From Puccinellia tenuiflora (taxonomy: Eukaryota > Streptophyta > Magnoliopsida > Poales > Poaceae): a stretch of 64,000 bases of DNA. A program made the position numbers and the translations under genes. Location of the stretch: NCBI GenBank assembly GCA_012064385.1, contig QRDG01000063.1:248001-312000 (forward strand). Reading direction: 5' to 3'. The notes under the pieces were generated by a model that did not search any database, was not told the origin of the DNA, and saw only the letters and a program-made list of their open reading frames with translations. Of the stretch, positions 44,353 through 55,035 are shown in pieces (within the stretch, counting starts at the first letter, position 1; each line of letters opens with the position of its first letter).

Positions 44353-47300
44353 ATGCCAGGAGTCCCGAGAGAACTCGCCGAGCACAGCTTACATGTTAAT
44401 CCTAATGCAAGACCGGTTAAGCAGGGTCTGCGCAAGTTTCATGATGACAGGAGGAAAGCCATAGGAGAAGAGGTGGCTCGGCTCCTCGCAGCCGAGTTCA
44501 TCAAGGAGGTCTTTCACCCAGAGTGGGTGGCCAATCCAGTGTTAGTACCAAAGAAAACAGGGGAGTTGCGTATGTGCATCGACTTCACGGGCCTAAACAA
44601 GCATTGCCCTAAGGACCCGTTTGCACTGCCTCGCATAGACCAGATCATTGACTCCACAGCGGGGTCAGAGTTGCTTTGTTTCTTGGATGCATATTCAGGG
44701 TACCACCAGATCAGACTCAACATAGAGGATGAGCTGAAGACGTCCTTCATTACGCCCTTTGGAGCATTTTGCTACACAACAATGCCCTTTGGACTCAAGA
44801 ACGCAGGAGCTACATATCAGAGATGTATTCAGAATTGTTTCAAGAAACAGATTGGAAGGAATATTCACGCTTATGTGGATGATGTAGTGGTCAAGTCTCA
44901 GAAGGCCGACTCTCTGATAGCAGACCTGACAGAAACCTTCGAGAACCTACGCAAGTACAAGATGAAGCTCAACCCAACCAAGTGTGTCTTTGGAGTCCCT
45001 GCGGGCAAACTCCTAGGCTTCATCATTTCAGAGAGAGGCATCGAGGCAAATCCAGAGAAAATCAAAGCTATCCATAACTTGCAGAAGCCGACTTGTCTGA
45101 AGGACGTTCAAAAGCTCACTAGATGTGTCGCAGCTCTAAGCAGGTTTATTTCAAGACTCGGGGAGAAGGCGGGTCCTCTCTACCGACTCCTGAAGAAGTC
45201 AGATAAATTCCTATGGGATGAAGAAGCCGACCGTGCTTTTGAGGAGTTGAAGAAAACTTTGTCAACAGCACCAGTGCTTGCAGCTCCTACAGATAAGGAG
45301 CCCATGCTATTATATGTAGCTGCCAACGAGAGAGTTGTCAGTGCAGTAGTAGTGGTGGAACGATCAGAGGAAGGAAAGGAGTACCCAGTGCAGAGACCTG
45401 TCTACTACATCAGTGAAGTTCTCACAGAGTCAAAGCAAAGATACCCACAGTGGCAGAAGTTGGTCTATGGAGTTTTTCTTGCAAGTAGAAAGCTCAAGCA
45501 TTATTTCCAAGAGCATCCAATTAAGGTGGTGAGTTCAGCACCGCTGGCAGATATTATACGCAACAGAGAGGCAACAGGGCGAGTCGCCAAGTGGGCAATT
45601 GAGTTGGGTCCTTATCATATCACATATGAGCCTAGGACGGCGATCAAATCTCAAGCTTTGGTTGATTTTGTCAATGATTGGACAGATTTTACATCTTCAC
45701 CAAATACCCCTTGCACCAAGTATTGGACAATGCACTTTGACGGGTCCAGACAGCTAGAGGGTTCAGGAGCCGGCGTGGTGTTAACCTCACCTAAAGGAGA
45801 TAAGTTGGCATATGTCCTTCAGTTGCATTTTGATTGTACAAACAACATGGCAGAGTATGAGGCTTTGCTACATGGCCTGCGTTTGGCCAAGGAGATGAAC
45901 ATCAAGCGTATCAGGTGCTTTGGAGACTCGGATCTCGTAGCTCAGCAAGTATCTGGAACTTGGGACTCGAATGATGCAAATATGGCGGCTTATAGAAGAG
46001 CAGTCGAACAGATAGCCGGGTTCTTTTCTGGTTATCAAGTGGAGCATATTGACAGACGCAAGAACGAGGCTGCTGATGCGTTATCACGACTCGGCTCTCG
46101 TCGAGAGAAAGTACCACCAAATGTGTTCTTGGATGAACTCCATCATCCTTCAGTCAAATTACCCTCAGAGGAGGAGTTAGCCTTTCCAGACCCAGAGTCG
46201 GTGTTGGTAGCAGCAACACGAGCAATCCCAACGTGGACAGAGCCCTACCTAGCATATCTCCTGCGGGGTGAACTCCCAAAGGATGAAGTCAAGCGAAAGC
46301 AACTCATCAGGCGATGCAAGTCCTACACAGTCATTAATGGCGAGTTGTACAGACGAAGCGTTACTGGAGTCTACCAGAGATGTGTGTCTCCAGAAGAGGG
46401 CAAGCAAATATTGCAAGAGATTCACGCAGGAGATTGTGGTCATCATGCATCCACTAGATCCTTGGTGTCAAAAGCTTTCAGACACGGGTTCTTTTGGTTG
46501 ACAGCATATTTGGATGCAGAGAGGATAGTTCGAGTCTGTGATGGATGTCAAAGGTACGCAAGGCAGGACCACGTGCCAGCTCAAGAACTCAGAACCATCC
46601 CTATCACTTGGCCATTTGCGGTTTGGGGACTCGACATGGTGGGCCCTTTCTCAAAGTCGCCTTGTCAGAAGACCCATCTGCTAGTAGCAGTTGACAAGTT
46701 CACCAAGTGGGTGGAAGTGGAACCCGTCAGCAGAGTCGACGGTGCATCAGCTGTAAGATTCTTCAAGAAAATAGCAACACGCTTTGGATACCCTTATAGC
46801 ATCATTACAGACAATGGTACCAACTTATCAGTTGGGGAGATGGACAAGTTTTGTGGTGAGAACAACATCAGACTCGACCTAGCCTCAGTGGCACATCCAC
46901 AGTCCAATGGACATGCCGAGAGGGCAAATCAGGAGTTGTTAAAGGGGATTAAACCTAGACTACGGGTTCCCCTGCTAAGAGCCGCTGGGAGTTGGATTGA
47001 GGAGTTACCAGCAGTACTTTGGAGCGTCAGGACGACTCCTAACAGATCCACTGGCTTCACACCTTTCTTCATGGTGTATGGAGCAGAAGCTGTCTTGCCA
47101 AGCGACTTGTTGCATGACTCGCCACGAGTCGCCAATTACGTTGAGACAGAAAACAAACTCGCCCGCCAGGACTCGGTTGATGCACTTGAGGAAGCAAGGG
47201 AGTTAGCCCTTGAGAGATCAGCAGTTTATCAGCAGGACTTGCGGCGATATCACGCACACAGAGTCAAGACCCGGACTTTCCAGGAAGGAGACTTAGTGCT

Positions 47301-47520
47301 TCGCCTTGTCCAGAATAAGGAAGGGATGCACAAGTTATCTCCACCATGGGAAGGACCGTTCGTCATAAGCAAGAATCTGAACAATGGGTCGTACTATCTA
47401 ATGGATGTGCGAGAGCCGGCAAGTGTAGGCAAAGGAGCTGATACAGCTCACACACTAGATCCTTATGCAGAGGCAAAGAGGCCTTGGAACATAGCTCAGT
47501 TGCGTCCATATTATACTTAA
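44353..47520 (+). CDS. Pol: RT, RNase H, archaeal-type RNase H and integrase, Tat element 2
   Basis: An open frame of 1055 codons from the first ATG; the frame is actually open from 44290, so the true N-terminus may lie upstream. RT with catalytic YVDD at residues 174-177, then the Gypsy RNase H region. The second archaeal-type RNase H has Asp463 (FDGS), AEYEAL, GDSDLV and ADALSR. The integrase has the HHCC zinc finger (His near 691, Cys729 and Cys732) and DD35E at Asp761, Asp820 and Glu856. It ends AQLRPYYT with no chromodomain. All catalytic residues that I can see are present, so this could be functional if expressed, unlike element 1. Dual RNase H is diagnostic of the Tat lineage. Confidence 0.95.
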   Translation: MPGVPRELAEHSLHVNPNARPVKQGLRKFHDDRRKAIGEEVARLLAAEFIKEVFHPEWVANPVLVPKKTGELRMCIDFTGLNKHCPKDPFALPRIDQIIDSTAGSELLCFLDAYSGYHQIRLNIEDELKTSFITPFGAFCYTTMPFGLKNAGATYQRCIQNCFKKQIGRNIHAYVDDVVVKSQKADSLIADLTETFENLRKYKMKLNPTKCVFGVPAGKLLGFIISERGIEANPEKIKAIHNLQKPTCLKDVQKLTRCVAALSRFISRLGEKAGPLYRLLKKSDKFLWDEEADRAFEELKKTLSTAPVLAAPTDKEPMLLYVAANERVVSAVVVVERSEEGKEYPVQRPVYYISEVLTESKQRYPQWQKLVYGVFLASRKLKHYFQEHPIKVVSSAPLADIIRNREATGRVAKWAIELGPYHITYEPRTAIKSQALVDFVNDWTDFTSSPNTPCTKYWTMHFDGSRQLEGSGAGVVLTSPKGDKLAYVLQLHFDCTNNMAEYEALLHGLRLAKEMNIKRIRCFGDSDLVAQQVSGTWDSNDANMAAYRRAVEQIAGFFSGYQVEHIDRRKNEAADALSRLGSRREKVPPNVFLDELHHPSVKLPSEEELAFPDPESVLVAATRAIPTWTEPYLAYLLRGELPKDEVKRKQLIRRCKSYTVINGELYRRSVTGVYQRCVSPEEGKQILQEIHAGDCGHHASTRSLVSKAFRHGFFWLTAYLDAERIVRVCDGCQRYARQDHVPAQELRTIPITWPFAVWGLDMVGPFSKSPCQKTHLLVAVDKFTKWVEVEPVSRVDGASAVRFFKKIATRFGYPYSIITDNGTNLSVGEMDKFCGENNIRLDLASVAHPQSNGHAERANQELLKGIKPRLRVPLLRAAGSWIEELPAVLWSVRTTPNRSTGFTPFFMVYGAEAVLPSDLLHDSPRVANYVETENKLARQDSVDALEEARELALERSAVYQQDLRRYHAHRVKTRTFQEGDLVLRLVQNKEGMHKLSPPWEGPFVISKNLNNGSYYLMDVREPASVGKGADTAHTLDPYAEAKRPWNIAQLRPYYT

Positions 47521-48067
47521 GTTGTAATAGTTTTATGAGTTGCAAGGCAAAGAGCCCAGTGAGCCATGCCTAGATGTAATCGCATTGTTATGATCAAATG
47601 AAATAAAGCCGGCTTTTGTGAACATGAGTCCTTTAGTCGAGTCACCCAGTGAGTGCGCTTTGTTCTTTAAATTTTGATCATCAGGTTCTTGGGGGCTTGC
47701 TTTTCAGTGAAAAAAGTTAAGCTTAAACTCTTGGACCCGGCACAGTGGCCAAACTTTTCCTAGTCTTTTCGCTGGTAAGTCAGATGCATCCTGCACAATA
47801 TGATCTATCTACAGGCATGACTTGTTTCTCTCTCTTATGGATCCTAAGGAACATATGAGTTAAGAACCTGTCAGCACAAACTGTAAGAGAAGTCATGCAG
47901 GGCCTACTTATTCATCAGTGAAAAACTAGACGGGTTATAAGAACCAAGCCGATTGGCACAAATTCAAAATAGCTAACAAGCTAAATAGTTTAAAGCACCA
48001 GTAGTGCATCATTACAGCCCAAAGTAGCTAACAAGCTACATAGTTTAAAATCATCAGAAGTACATCA
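47521..48067 (+). other. Non-coding spacer after pol, Tat element 2
   Basis: No gene on either strand. It contains the empty site (single AAGAGAAG near 47884) for the MITE in element 1. Two direct repeats of GCTAACAAGCTA near 47972 and 48026 lie near the end of the antisense gene. An AATAAAG motif near 47600 may serve the sense transcript. Confidence 0.6.
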
Positions 48068-51000
48068 TTACAAACTAGAGTCATCTAGAGAGTTGTCCTT
48101 AACAGGAGCTGAGTTCTTGACTGGAGCTGTGGAGTCCTTAGCTGGAGACTTGTCTTTCGCCTGTGCAGCAGATGTGGAAGTCGACTTTGCAGGGGATTTC
48201 GTGGCAACTTTCTTCGTCTGAAAGCCAGTTCCCCGCGGGTTCTTCATGTGCTTGCTCAACTCCTCTTGAACTTGGGAGCCGCCAGTTGCGACTCTTGAGG
48301 GAGTGGGCGCAGCAGGAGTCTTTAGCGTGGGCTCTGCACCAGTCGAGTCACCAGTCCCAGGAGCCGCTGGAGTGGAAGAGCTTGGCACAGTTGATGGGGC
48401 ACCAGCCATGTCCTGTGAGGGACGCCCAAAGTTTACGATTGGAGGAACTCCTGGATTAACCCTCTTGTTGTCCAAGTCATAATGATGAACCCATACCTCC
48501 GGGTCCATCTTATTGGCGATCTCGCAGGCGTAAGGCCGCACTAACTTCTCCTCAGCCTTGAAGTCATCTTGGGTGAAGGGTTTTGCCATCTTCATGCTGT
48601 TCAGGCTTCCCCATAGTGAGCATTGCTGGCTCCAGAACGGTTGGGTAGTAGCTGTGTGCCAGTGCAAGTATCCTTATGGCAGATCTCCTCATGGCAGATT
48701 GTTTCCACAAGTGCATATACCCTGGAGCTCTGGACAACTCATCAACCAACCGTTCAGGCTCCTTCGGGTACTTGCCCTTGGAGTTAAGATACTTTACTAC
48801 AGAGCGAGCACCCTCCTGCAGCCCATGGCAGTGGTCTAGCATGGCATGGAGTTGTTGGCTTGTGGGCAGCTTGAGTTTTGGGGAGTCAGCCCCTGCAAAA
48901 TAAGAGAAGTCAAGAGTAATAAGCAGCTGAGTTCTTTGTATCACGCTAAAAGAAGGCAGTGCAGTAACTTACCAAAGATATGATGGCACATAGCCTTAAT
49001 TCCTTTCTGGCATACGTCCAAGATGGCTCTCAGATCAGTGTGCGCCTTTTGGGCGGCCTTCTTTGCTTCAGTCGACTCCTTCTTCACTTTTTCTAGCTCA
49101 GCAGCTAGGGTTTGTAAGTCTTTCTCCAGTTGGAGGGAATGCTGTTTCTCAGATTCAGCAGATTTGGCACTGGAAGCTGCTTGGTCTTCCAATTTTTTCA
49201 TGTCTCTCTTCATCTTGGAGACAACAGTCTGAAAAAGCACAAGTCAGGAAAAGTAGAAGTCAGCAAAGTACAAGTCGACAAGCAGCAAGTCAGAAAAAAC
49301 GCAAGTCAGATTTTTACAAGTCAAATTCTATAACTCATGAGCTCCAAGTCGTCACAAGTTAACAACTTGGCGCTTGGGGGCTACTCAGGAATCAGATTTT
49401 TTCACAGACACACAAGTCTTAAGAAGAGGGTTAGCAGCTCCAAGTCGTCACAGTTTAACAACCTGGCGCTTGGGGGCTACTCGCAGAATAGAAATTTTTC
49501 TTCAAGTAAGATATCAGTAAATTGCACATGTTGGTACCTCCAAGTTGTCGCAGGCTGACAACTCGGCGCTTGGGGGCTACTCGTGCAAAAGTTTTTGGTC
49601 TAAGGACCCGACAGACAGTAAATTAGCAGCCCCGAGTCCTAGTAGAGCTAAGGACTCAGGTCTTGGGGGCTACAGTGTGCAAGTTTTTTTTGTTTTGTTT
49701 TCACATAGCAAGTGATTTGAGTTCAGGATGAAGCACCTATCTTAGCTCCAAGTCACCAAAGATAAGGTGCTTGGGGGCTACTGTAATAGGAGACTAATGG
49801 AGAGAGCATAAAGAGCACAAGTTAGAATACTTACGTTATGAATCATTTCAAGGGCTCTGAGGGCTACTTGCTCCTCATCCTTTAGCTTGGAGGCTTGATC
49901 ATTCAGTTCTATGGCCTCAATATAGGCCTCGTTGAAGGATTTATTGTCAGATATCCTGAGCCGGCTGTAGTCAGTTGAGGACTTTGCTGGCTCGGTGTTC
50001 AGCTGAGAAGTGGGAGCCGCTTTTTCTTGACTCGGAGGCATCTGAATTGTAGTGGTTGGAGTCCCACCCGCAGAGGAGGATGGGATCACCAAAGGAGTCT
50101 CCAACCGAGTCCTTGGAGCGGACTCGGGAACAGGGGGAGTCCCAGTGGTTGTTGCACCAGCAGATGCAGGAGTCGTAGGGGCTGTCTTCGTACTCGTCGT
50201 CTGAGAAGTCGACGGCGGTACAGCCCCTCGGCTGGAAGTCACGTCGGTCATTCCTGGTAGCTTGGAGACCTTGGCGCAGGGCCGGGCTTTGAGACAGGAC
50301 AGATTAAAAGTCAGATATTGATTAAAGGTAAATACAGATGTCATGCTAGTAAAGATAAAGGAGAAAAGTCATACCCAACATTTGTCTCAAGATCCAAAGA
50401 GGCTTGAGAGTCAGAGGAAAAGATTGACATTCCTGACTCATAGGAGTCAGCTTTCTCAGGAGGAGAGATCGACTTCCTCTTGTGTGATACAGGTAGAGAC
50501 GGAGGAGTCTCTGCAGGGCCACTTGAGCGCAGTTTCCTTTTCTTGGCAGCAAGAACTTGTGCAGCGATTTCTTCAGGCTCGCTGGAGGAGCTGCTAGATT
50601 GTCGGACTCGCGAGGCGGGTACCTTAGGCACAGCAGCCCGGGACCCATTTTTCGGAACTGGAGGAGTCGGGGAGCGACTCTTGACATCTGATGACTCCTC
50701 AGATGGAGTTGGTTGGGCTCCTGCAGGACTTGATTCAGTGTGCTCTTCGTCAGCATACTGTGCTTCAGAGGAGGACTCCTCCTCAATGACATTGACAGTG
50801 GGAGCCTCAGGCGAGGACTCCTCATCTTCATTCTCTTCACCAGCGGCAGTAGCCTCTTTAGAGGGATCCTCGCTGGCCTCTTCTTCTTCAACAATCTCTG
50901 CAGCAGCAGAGGTGCTCCCTTTGCCCTTGTCAGTTTCAAGGGCCGACTCCAGAAGGAGTCGGTAAGCTGCAGAGAGGAAACAGAAAGTGTGAGTAGTAAA

Positions 51001-52004
51001 TTGAGACAGTACAAGCAAGTAAGAAGGAAAGACAGTTAAAGTACTTACAGCAGGAGCTGGGCAGTGGAGCAAAAGGCTGGAGCCCAAAGTGGGCCTGGTC
51101 CTTCACCATTTTCCGGTCAATTTCTTGATCAATCGACCAAGTTCAGGGCCAGACACTTGTCAGTTGTCCTGAGATCATCAGTGACACATCTAGTGTAAGA
51201 GCAATTAGCCGAGTCCTAGGACTCAGCGGCTGGATCCTCCATGTTGTCCAGCAACGGACGAGATCCATATTCTCCAGATTATGAGAAAGAAGAGCCCGAA
51301 TTCTAAGAATCAGTGACTCGACTTTGGGACGGGCGGCTTCTGAGCACCTGGCCTTCATGGCAGGAGTCGCTTCTAAGCGTCTTCAGTGAACAAAGGAAGT
51401 TTGGGCTCGTCCTCAGGAGATGTATCTTTGCAGTAAAAGAAAGTTTTTGCCAGTCTTTTATGCGGTTGGGAAAAACTGGCTTGGGAATACAGAGTTCAGG
51501 CGACGCTGGAGAGCCACAGCGCCGCACTGTAAGAGAGGCCTCCAGATGTCTCGGGTTGTGGGTTGCAGTAAACAGTTCAAGCCATAAATCTAGGTCAGGC
51601 TTAATCTGGAGGTAATCCTCACAGAGAACGACGAAATTGGAAAGGGTAAGGACGGAATTGGGAGCGAGGTCATGATGCGCAGCTTGTAGAACTGGAGCTG
51701 GCGGAAGAACAAGTTACCGGGGGCGTGAAACCGCGGAAAGGTGCTCCGCAAAGATGACGACCTCGCCCTTCGCCGGAGAGGGCACCGATTCATCCCCAGG
51801 AGCTCGTGCCTTGACGCTTGAGGAAGAGGCCAGCTAGGCGGTGTGATTTCAGTTGCTCCGCCGTGATGGTTGAACCCCCAATCGGCGGAGATAGATCTCT
51901 TCGAGGCAGGGCGGCGGCGGCGGCGCCTCGGGCAATGTCGACGATCCTGCTTGCAGAGGGGCCTTGGCCTTAGAGGTGCCCTTGGTGGCGCGCTTGGGGG
52001 CCAT
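48068..52004 (-). pseudogene. Antisense multi-exon gene (aORF) of Tat element 2
   Basis: Five exons inferred from consensus borders: 52004-51049 (donor GTAAGTAC), 50966-50375 (acceptor CTCTGCAG), about 50253-49835 (donor GTAAGTAT), 49228-48973 (acceptor TTTTTCAG, donor GTAAGTTA) and 48892-48068 (acceptor ATTTTGCAG). Exon 1 starts MAPKRATKGTSK and carries the transposase_28-like domain, broken by several one-base deletions. Exon 2 is acidic with KKRKLRS. Exon 3 ends in a helical IELNDQASKLKDEEQ segment. Exon 4 is a coiled coil (KMKRDMKKLEDQ). Exon 5 has a globular part (LHAMLDHCHGLQEGARSVV), one frameshift near 48600 and the tail RGTGFQTKKVATK. It is likely a nuclear protein by its basic motif; function unknown. 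The exon 2/3 phase is unresolved. Confidence 0.78.
49335..49790 (-). repeat. Hairpin plus polypurine-like array in intron 3 of the antisense gene, element 2
   Basis: Counterpart of 9390-9835, with units beginning near 49340, 49436, 49541, 49630 and 49748. The third unit has arms CCAAGTTGTC and GACAACTCGG, the fourth GAGTCCTAG and CTAAGGACTC. The sequences differ but each pairs with itself, and each unit is followed by CTTGGGGGCTAC. The array is within the intron bounded by 49834 and 49229. Confidence 0.78.
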
Positions 52005-52113
52005 GGCGTACGTGCGGTGCAAGAGGGAGCGCGCTGCGGGAAGGAGATGAGCGCGGGAACGCAGAAAGATTGGGGAATGAAGGGCAGTTGAGGCTTTGGT
52101 TCTTACCTTTGAC

Positions 52114-52120
52114 ATTTATA
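52114..52120 (-). promoter_or_regulatory. Putative TATA box of the antisense gene, element 2
   Basis: The - strand reads CTTATAAATGTC about 110 bases before the ATG at 52004, matching spacing and motif in element 1. Confidence 0.6.
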
Positions 52121-52499
52121 AGAGGGTAAAAACCCTAGAGGATTACAGTGGTGGCCCGCGGTAAAATCGTGGTAACGAGTCAACAGTTAAAGGTTAAAGT
52201 CGCGAAGTGGAAAAAAGCCGGCTTGTCCCAGAGTGGCGAGTCCTGTGGCAGTAAAAGTCAAGCCATCTAGTCCTTGTTCGCAAGAGTCACAACAAAACCC
52301 TGGCCAGCGTATGTAAGGGCAAGGGTGATGACTTGAACAAGGAATGAGGATAGATTCATCTTTTATATCTTAAGTCTTATGCAGGAATTCATCTTGGAGC
52401 TAGCAGCAGCGACTTTGGAGCCTGTGGCTCAAGTGGAAGGAGTCGACCCAAGGAGTCGAACCAGCAAGTCAGAGGGAGCCGCCAAGCTGCGCCCAAGAT

Positions 52500-52514
52500 A
52501 AATTCGGGGGCTAC
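52500..52514 (+). promoter_or_regulatory. Polypurine tract, Tat element 2
   Basis: AAATTCGGGGGCTAC abuts the 3' LTR start TGATGGGG. It is the same motif as in element 1 and in each unit of the intron array. Confidence 0.8.
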
Positions 52515-53054
52515 TGATGGGGGGAGTACTTTATAGGTAGCCCATGGACCCGGAAGTAGACCGCCAAGACCAAGAAGGCCAACGCCGAGTCACGCGTCGA
52601 GTGCAATGGGCTGGGCTGGAGACCAAGACAGGCCCGTGTGGAGAAGGACCCGTCGAGAAGGAGTCCAAGTACAACCCGGAGTCTAACTTGGAAACCAAGA
52701 CGTAGAGTAGGACTCCGTGTTCTAGTGTGACTCGGTAGCCTGTAAGTCCAGGGACCCGGCAGCCTTATAAGCAGGGTCCTGGACCTTAGATCGATGAGTT
52801 CAATCAGTAGAGAGGAACCCTAGCCACCAGAGAGAAGTCGCCGGCTCCTGAGTTGTGGGAGCCGGGTCATTGTAATCGAGATATCAAGAGCAATAACATA
52901 GAAGCAGGAAGTAGTCTTTACCTCTAACAGAGGGGCCGAACCTGGGTAAATCCTTGTTCCCCGGCGAGATTAACCGTTTCCACGTACTTCAATCACCAAT
53001 GGCCCCAGAACTCATCTTCCCTGAGGAAGAACTTGCCGTGACAACCCCACGACA
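52515..53054 (+). repeat. 3' LTR of Tat element 2, deletion-rich
   Basis: Full-length by its ends (TGATGGGG to ACGACA), but about 19 bases shorter than the 5' LTR through roughly a dozen scattered losses of one to a few bases (for example GTAGCCC for GTAGGCCC, CCTTATAAGC for CCTTTATAAGC). Substitutions are few. This pattern is unlike element 1. Confidence 0.9.
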
Positions 53055-53660
53055 CCGCGCCCCCCCCCTGAAGGAGAGATTTCGCCGGCGCCCAAGAAGG
53101 CGAGTTCGCCGTGTTCTCCGCGCACTTGGAGCGGGGATTGGGGCTCCCGGCGAGCTCCTTCTTCTCGGAATTCCTGCGCTTCTACGGGTTGCAGCCCATC
53201 ATTTAGGGGCAAATTGCATCACTCAGTTGTCCTGCTTCGTCACACTGTGCGAAGCGTATTTGGGCATCTGGCCCAGCATGGAGATATTCGGCATGTTCTT
53301 CTTTCTGCGGGCTCAAACGACCGCCGGGCAGCAGCGCGATTGCGGCAGCGTCTCCATTAGCACGAAGAACACGCCGCTGCCCAAGACTAACCTGCCTGAC
53401 TCCATCAAGAAGTGGCAGAGCACCTACTTCTACGTCCGGTCTCACTGACATCGACCGAATCGGCCTTCCAGCCTTCTCCATTCGCTGCCGGCGTCCAAGT
53501 CCTGGATTCGGAAGCCGCCAGTGGATGGGAATCTCGAGAGCGCTTTGTTTGGCCGGCTGAAGGTGTTGGTGGAGGCCGGCCTAACATCCAGGGACCTAAC
53601 CCTGGCGTGGTTGTCTAGGTGGATATACCCGCTGCAGGCGCGTCCGCACAAGATGTGCAA
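53055..53660 (+). pseudogene. Fragment of a third Tat-type antisense gene (transposase_28-like)
   Basis: Coding pieces in changing + frames: GEISPAPKK, then GEFAVFSAHLERG and SSFFSEFLRFYG, then LSCFVTLCEAYLGIWP with KWQSTYFYVRS, then LVEAGLTSRDLTLAWLS and RWIYPLQARPHKMC. The order follows exon 1 of the elements 1 and 2 antisense genes, but the sequence is a different family. Frame changes fall at missing single bases. As the antisense gene of a Tat element, its parent would lie on the - strand, but no other part of it is visible: element 2 adjoins on the left, and the similarity ends near 53660. Confidence 0.7.
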
Positions 53661-55035
53661 TGCCCGGGGTTTTTCCCAAATTAGATTTTGTTTGTTTTTG
53701 TTTTTGCATCATCATGACATCAGCATCATCGCATCGCATGTTTTTGGCAGCAAAAATTTTTTTATTAAAACCTATTTTATTTTTCTAAAATTGTCGGAAA
53801 AATATTTTACCGAGACTGTCGTCTCCGTTTTCTAAAATTATTTGCCAAATTAAATTTGCAAAATAAAATGTTTTGAGACACGAGAGAGTAGCCCAAAACC
53901 TGGCCCAAGCCCACCTAATCTCCAAAACCCTAATCCTTCCCCTGGCAGTTTTTCTTTCCCACCCCCTGCCTTTCGCAGCCACCCTCATCTGTTTTCGTCG
54001 TTTCGTGAAATTGCCCTTCCACCTCTCGATCTGCTCCTTTACTTCTGCAATCAGGTCCCTGCTTCCCCTATCCTCTCCTTATCCCTTCTTCTTTTTTCCC
54101 CTTTTCTCCTTCTCCTTTCCTTCCCGTGCCCGCACCCCATCTCCTTCCTCCGGCTCAATCCCCGTCGTCTCGAGCCCACAGCGCACCACCATCCTCGCCT
54201 CGCCCAGCCGCGCTCTCTCCTCCGGGCTCTCCAGGGCGCGCCCGCCTGCCTCGACCCCGCCGGACGCCCCCTAGCCGCCCGTCCCGTTCCTCACCGTGCC
54301 ACTCTCCCCTTGCTTTCCTCCCACCCGAGCTCCAGATGCGCCGGCCGTCCCCGCCACCAGCTACTCCGTCGTCTTCTCCTCTTCCCCGCGGACTCGCGCG
54401 TCGCCTCCTCCTACCCCGCGCATCACCGGCTGTCTCCTGCGCCTGCTCCTCCCCCTTGCGCCTCGGTCGGCCGCTCCTCCACCGGACGTGATGCCCGTCC
54501 TCGCCTCTGGCCGGGCCGCGCCCGACCTGCCATGGCCGGCCCTCGCCGCCAACTCGACGCCGCCAGGAGCTCCTTCTCCTCTCCCCTCTGGCCGCCTCCG
54601 CTCCGTCTGCATCCTCCTGCTCCATCTCCTCCCTCCTCAAGCTCGCCCCGTCCTCTGCCGGCCTCCTGTCCGTGGACGTCTCCTGTGCCGCGCCCGCTAC
54701 CCTACCCGTGCTGCTGCACGTCCCTGTTCCCAGCCCCGTGTCCCTGTCGAGTTCCCGTCGGGAAGAGTTCCCCGGTGCTGTCTCTGTTGCTGTCTCGTGT
54801 CCGTCTCCGGTTCCCCGATGCCGTTCCCGATGTCTCCGTTCCCGACGGCCGCTCCCCGTTTCCGTTCCCGTTTCCCCGTCGTGACGGTTCCGATCTGCGT
54901 CCCCGTCGTGAAGCCGTTCCCGATTCCGTTTCCCGTCGTGAATCTGTTTCCCGATTCCCGTTTTCCGTCGTGAAGCAGTTTCCCGTTCCCGATCCCCGCA
55001 CATATCGGACGATTCCCGTTTTCCGTCGTGAAGCC
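53661..55035. repeat. Unclassified LTR-like region with pyrimidine-rich GC stretch
   Basis: 53670-53890 is AT-rich and resembles chromovirus LTR sequence (GCATCATCATGACATCAGCA). 53900-55035 is strongly C/T-rich on the + strand. The end (54877-55032) repeats CCGTCGTGA five times, at 54877, 54904, 54934, 54965 and 55023, mostly about 30 bases apart with TTCCCG-type spacers. Long frames on both strands across it are compositional. No protein domain is supported. Confidence 0.45.

Larger units (their letters stand above)
40418..53054 (+). mobile_element. Tat-lineage Ty3/Gypsy LTR retrotransposon, element 2
   Basis: Second copy of the element 1 family, with the same order: LTR, primer site, gag, protease, RT, two RNase H domains, integrase, spacer, antisense gene, polypurine tract, LTR. 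It is far better preserved: only one private stop in gag, plus the stop shared with element 1, interrupt 6.5 kb of coding sequence. LTRs span 559 and 540 bp. The flanking pentamers GAGCA (40413-40417) and CCGCG (53055-53059) do not match, and the two flanks belong to different repeats. So the ends arose by recombination, deletion or assembly joining. Confidence 0.93.
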
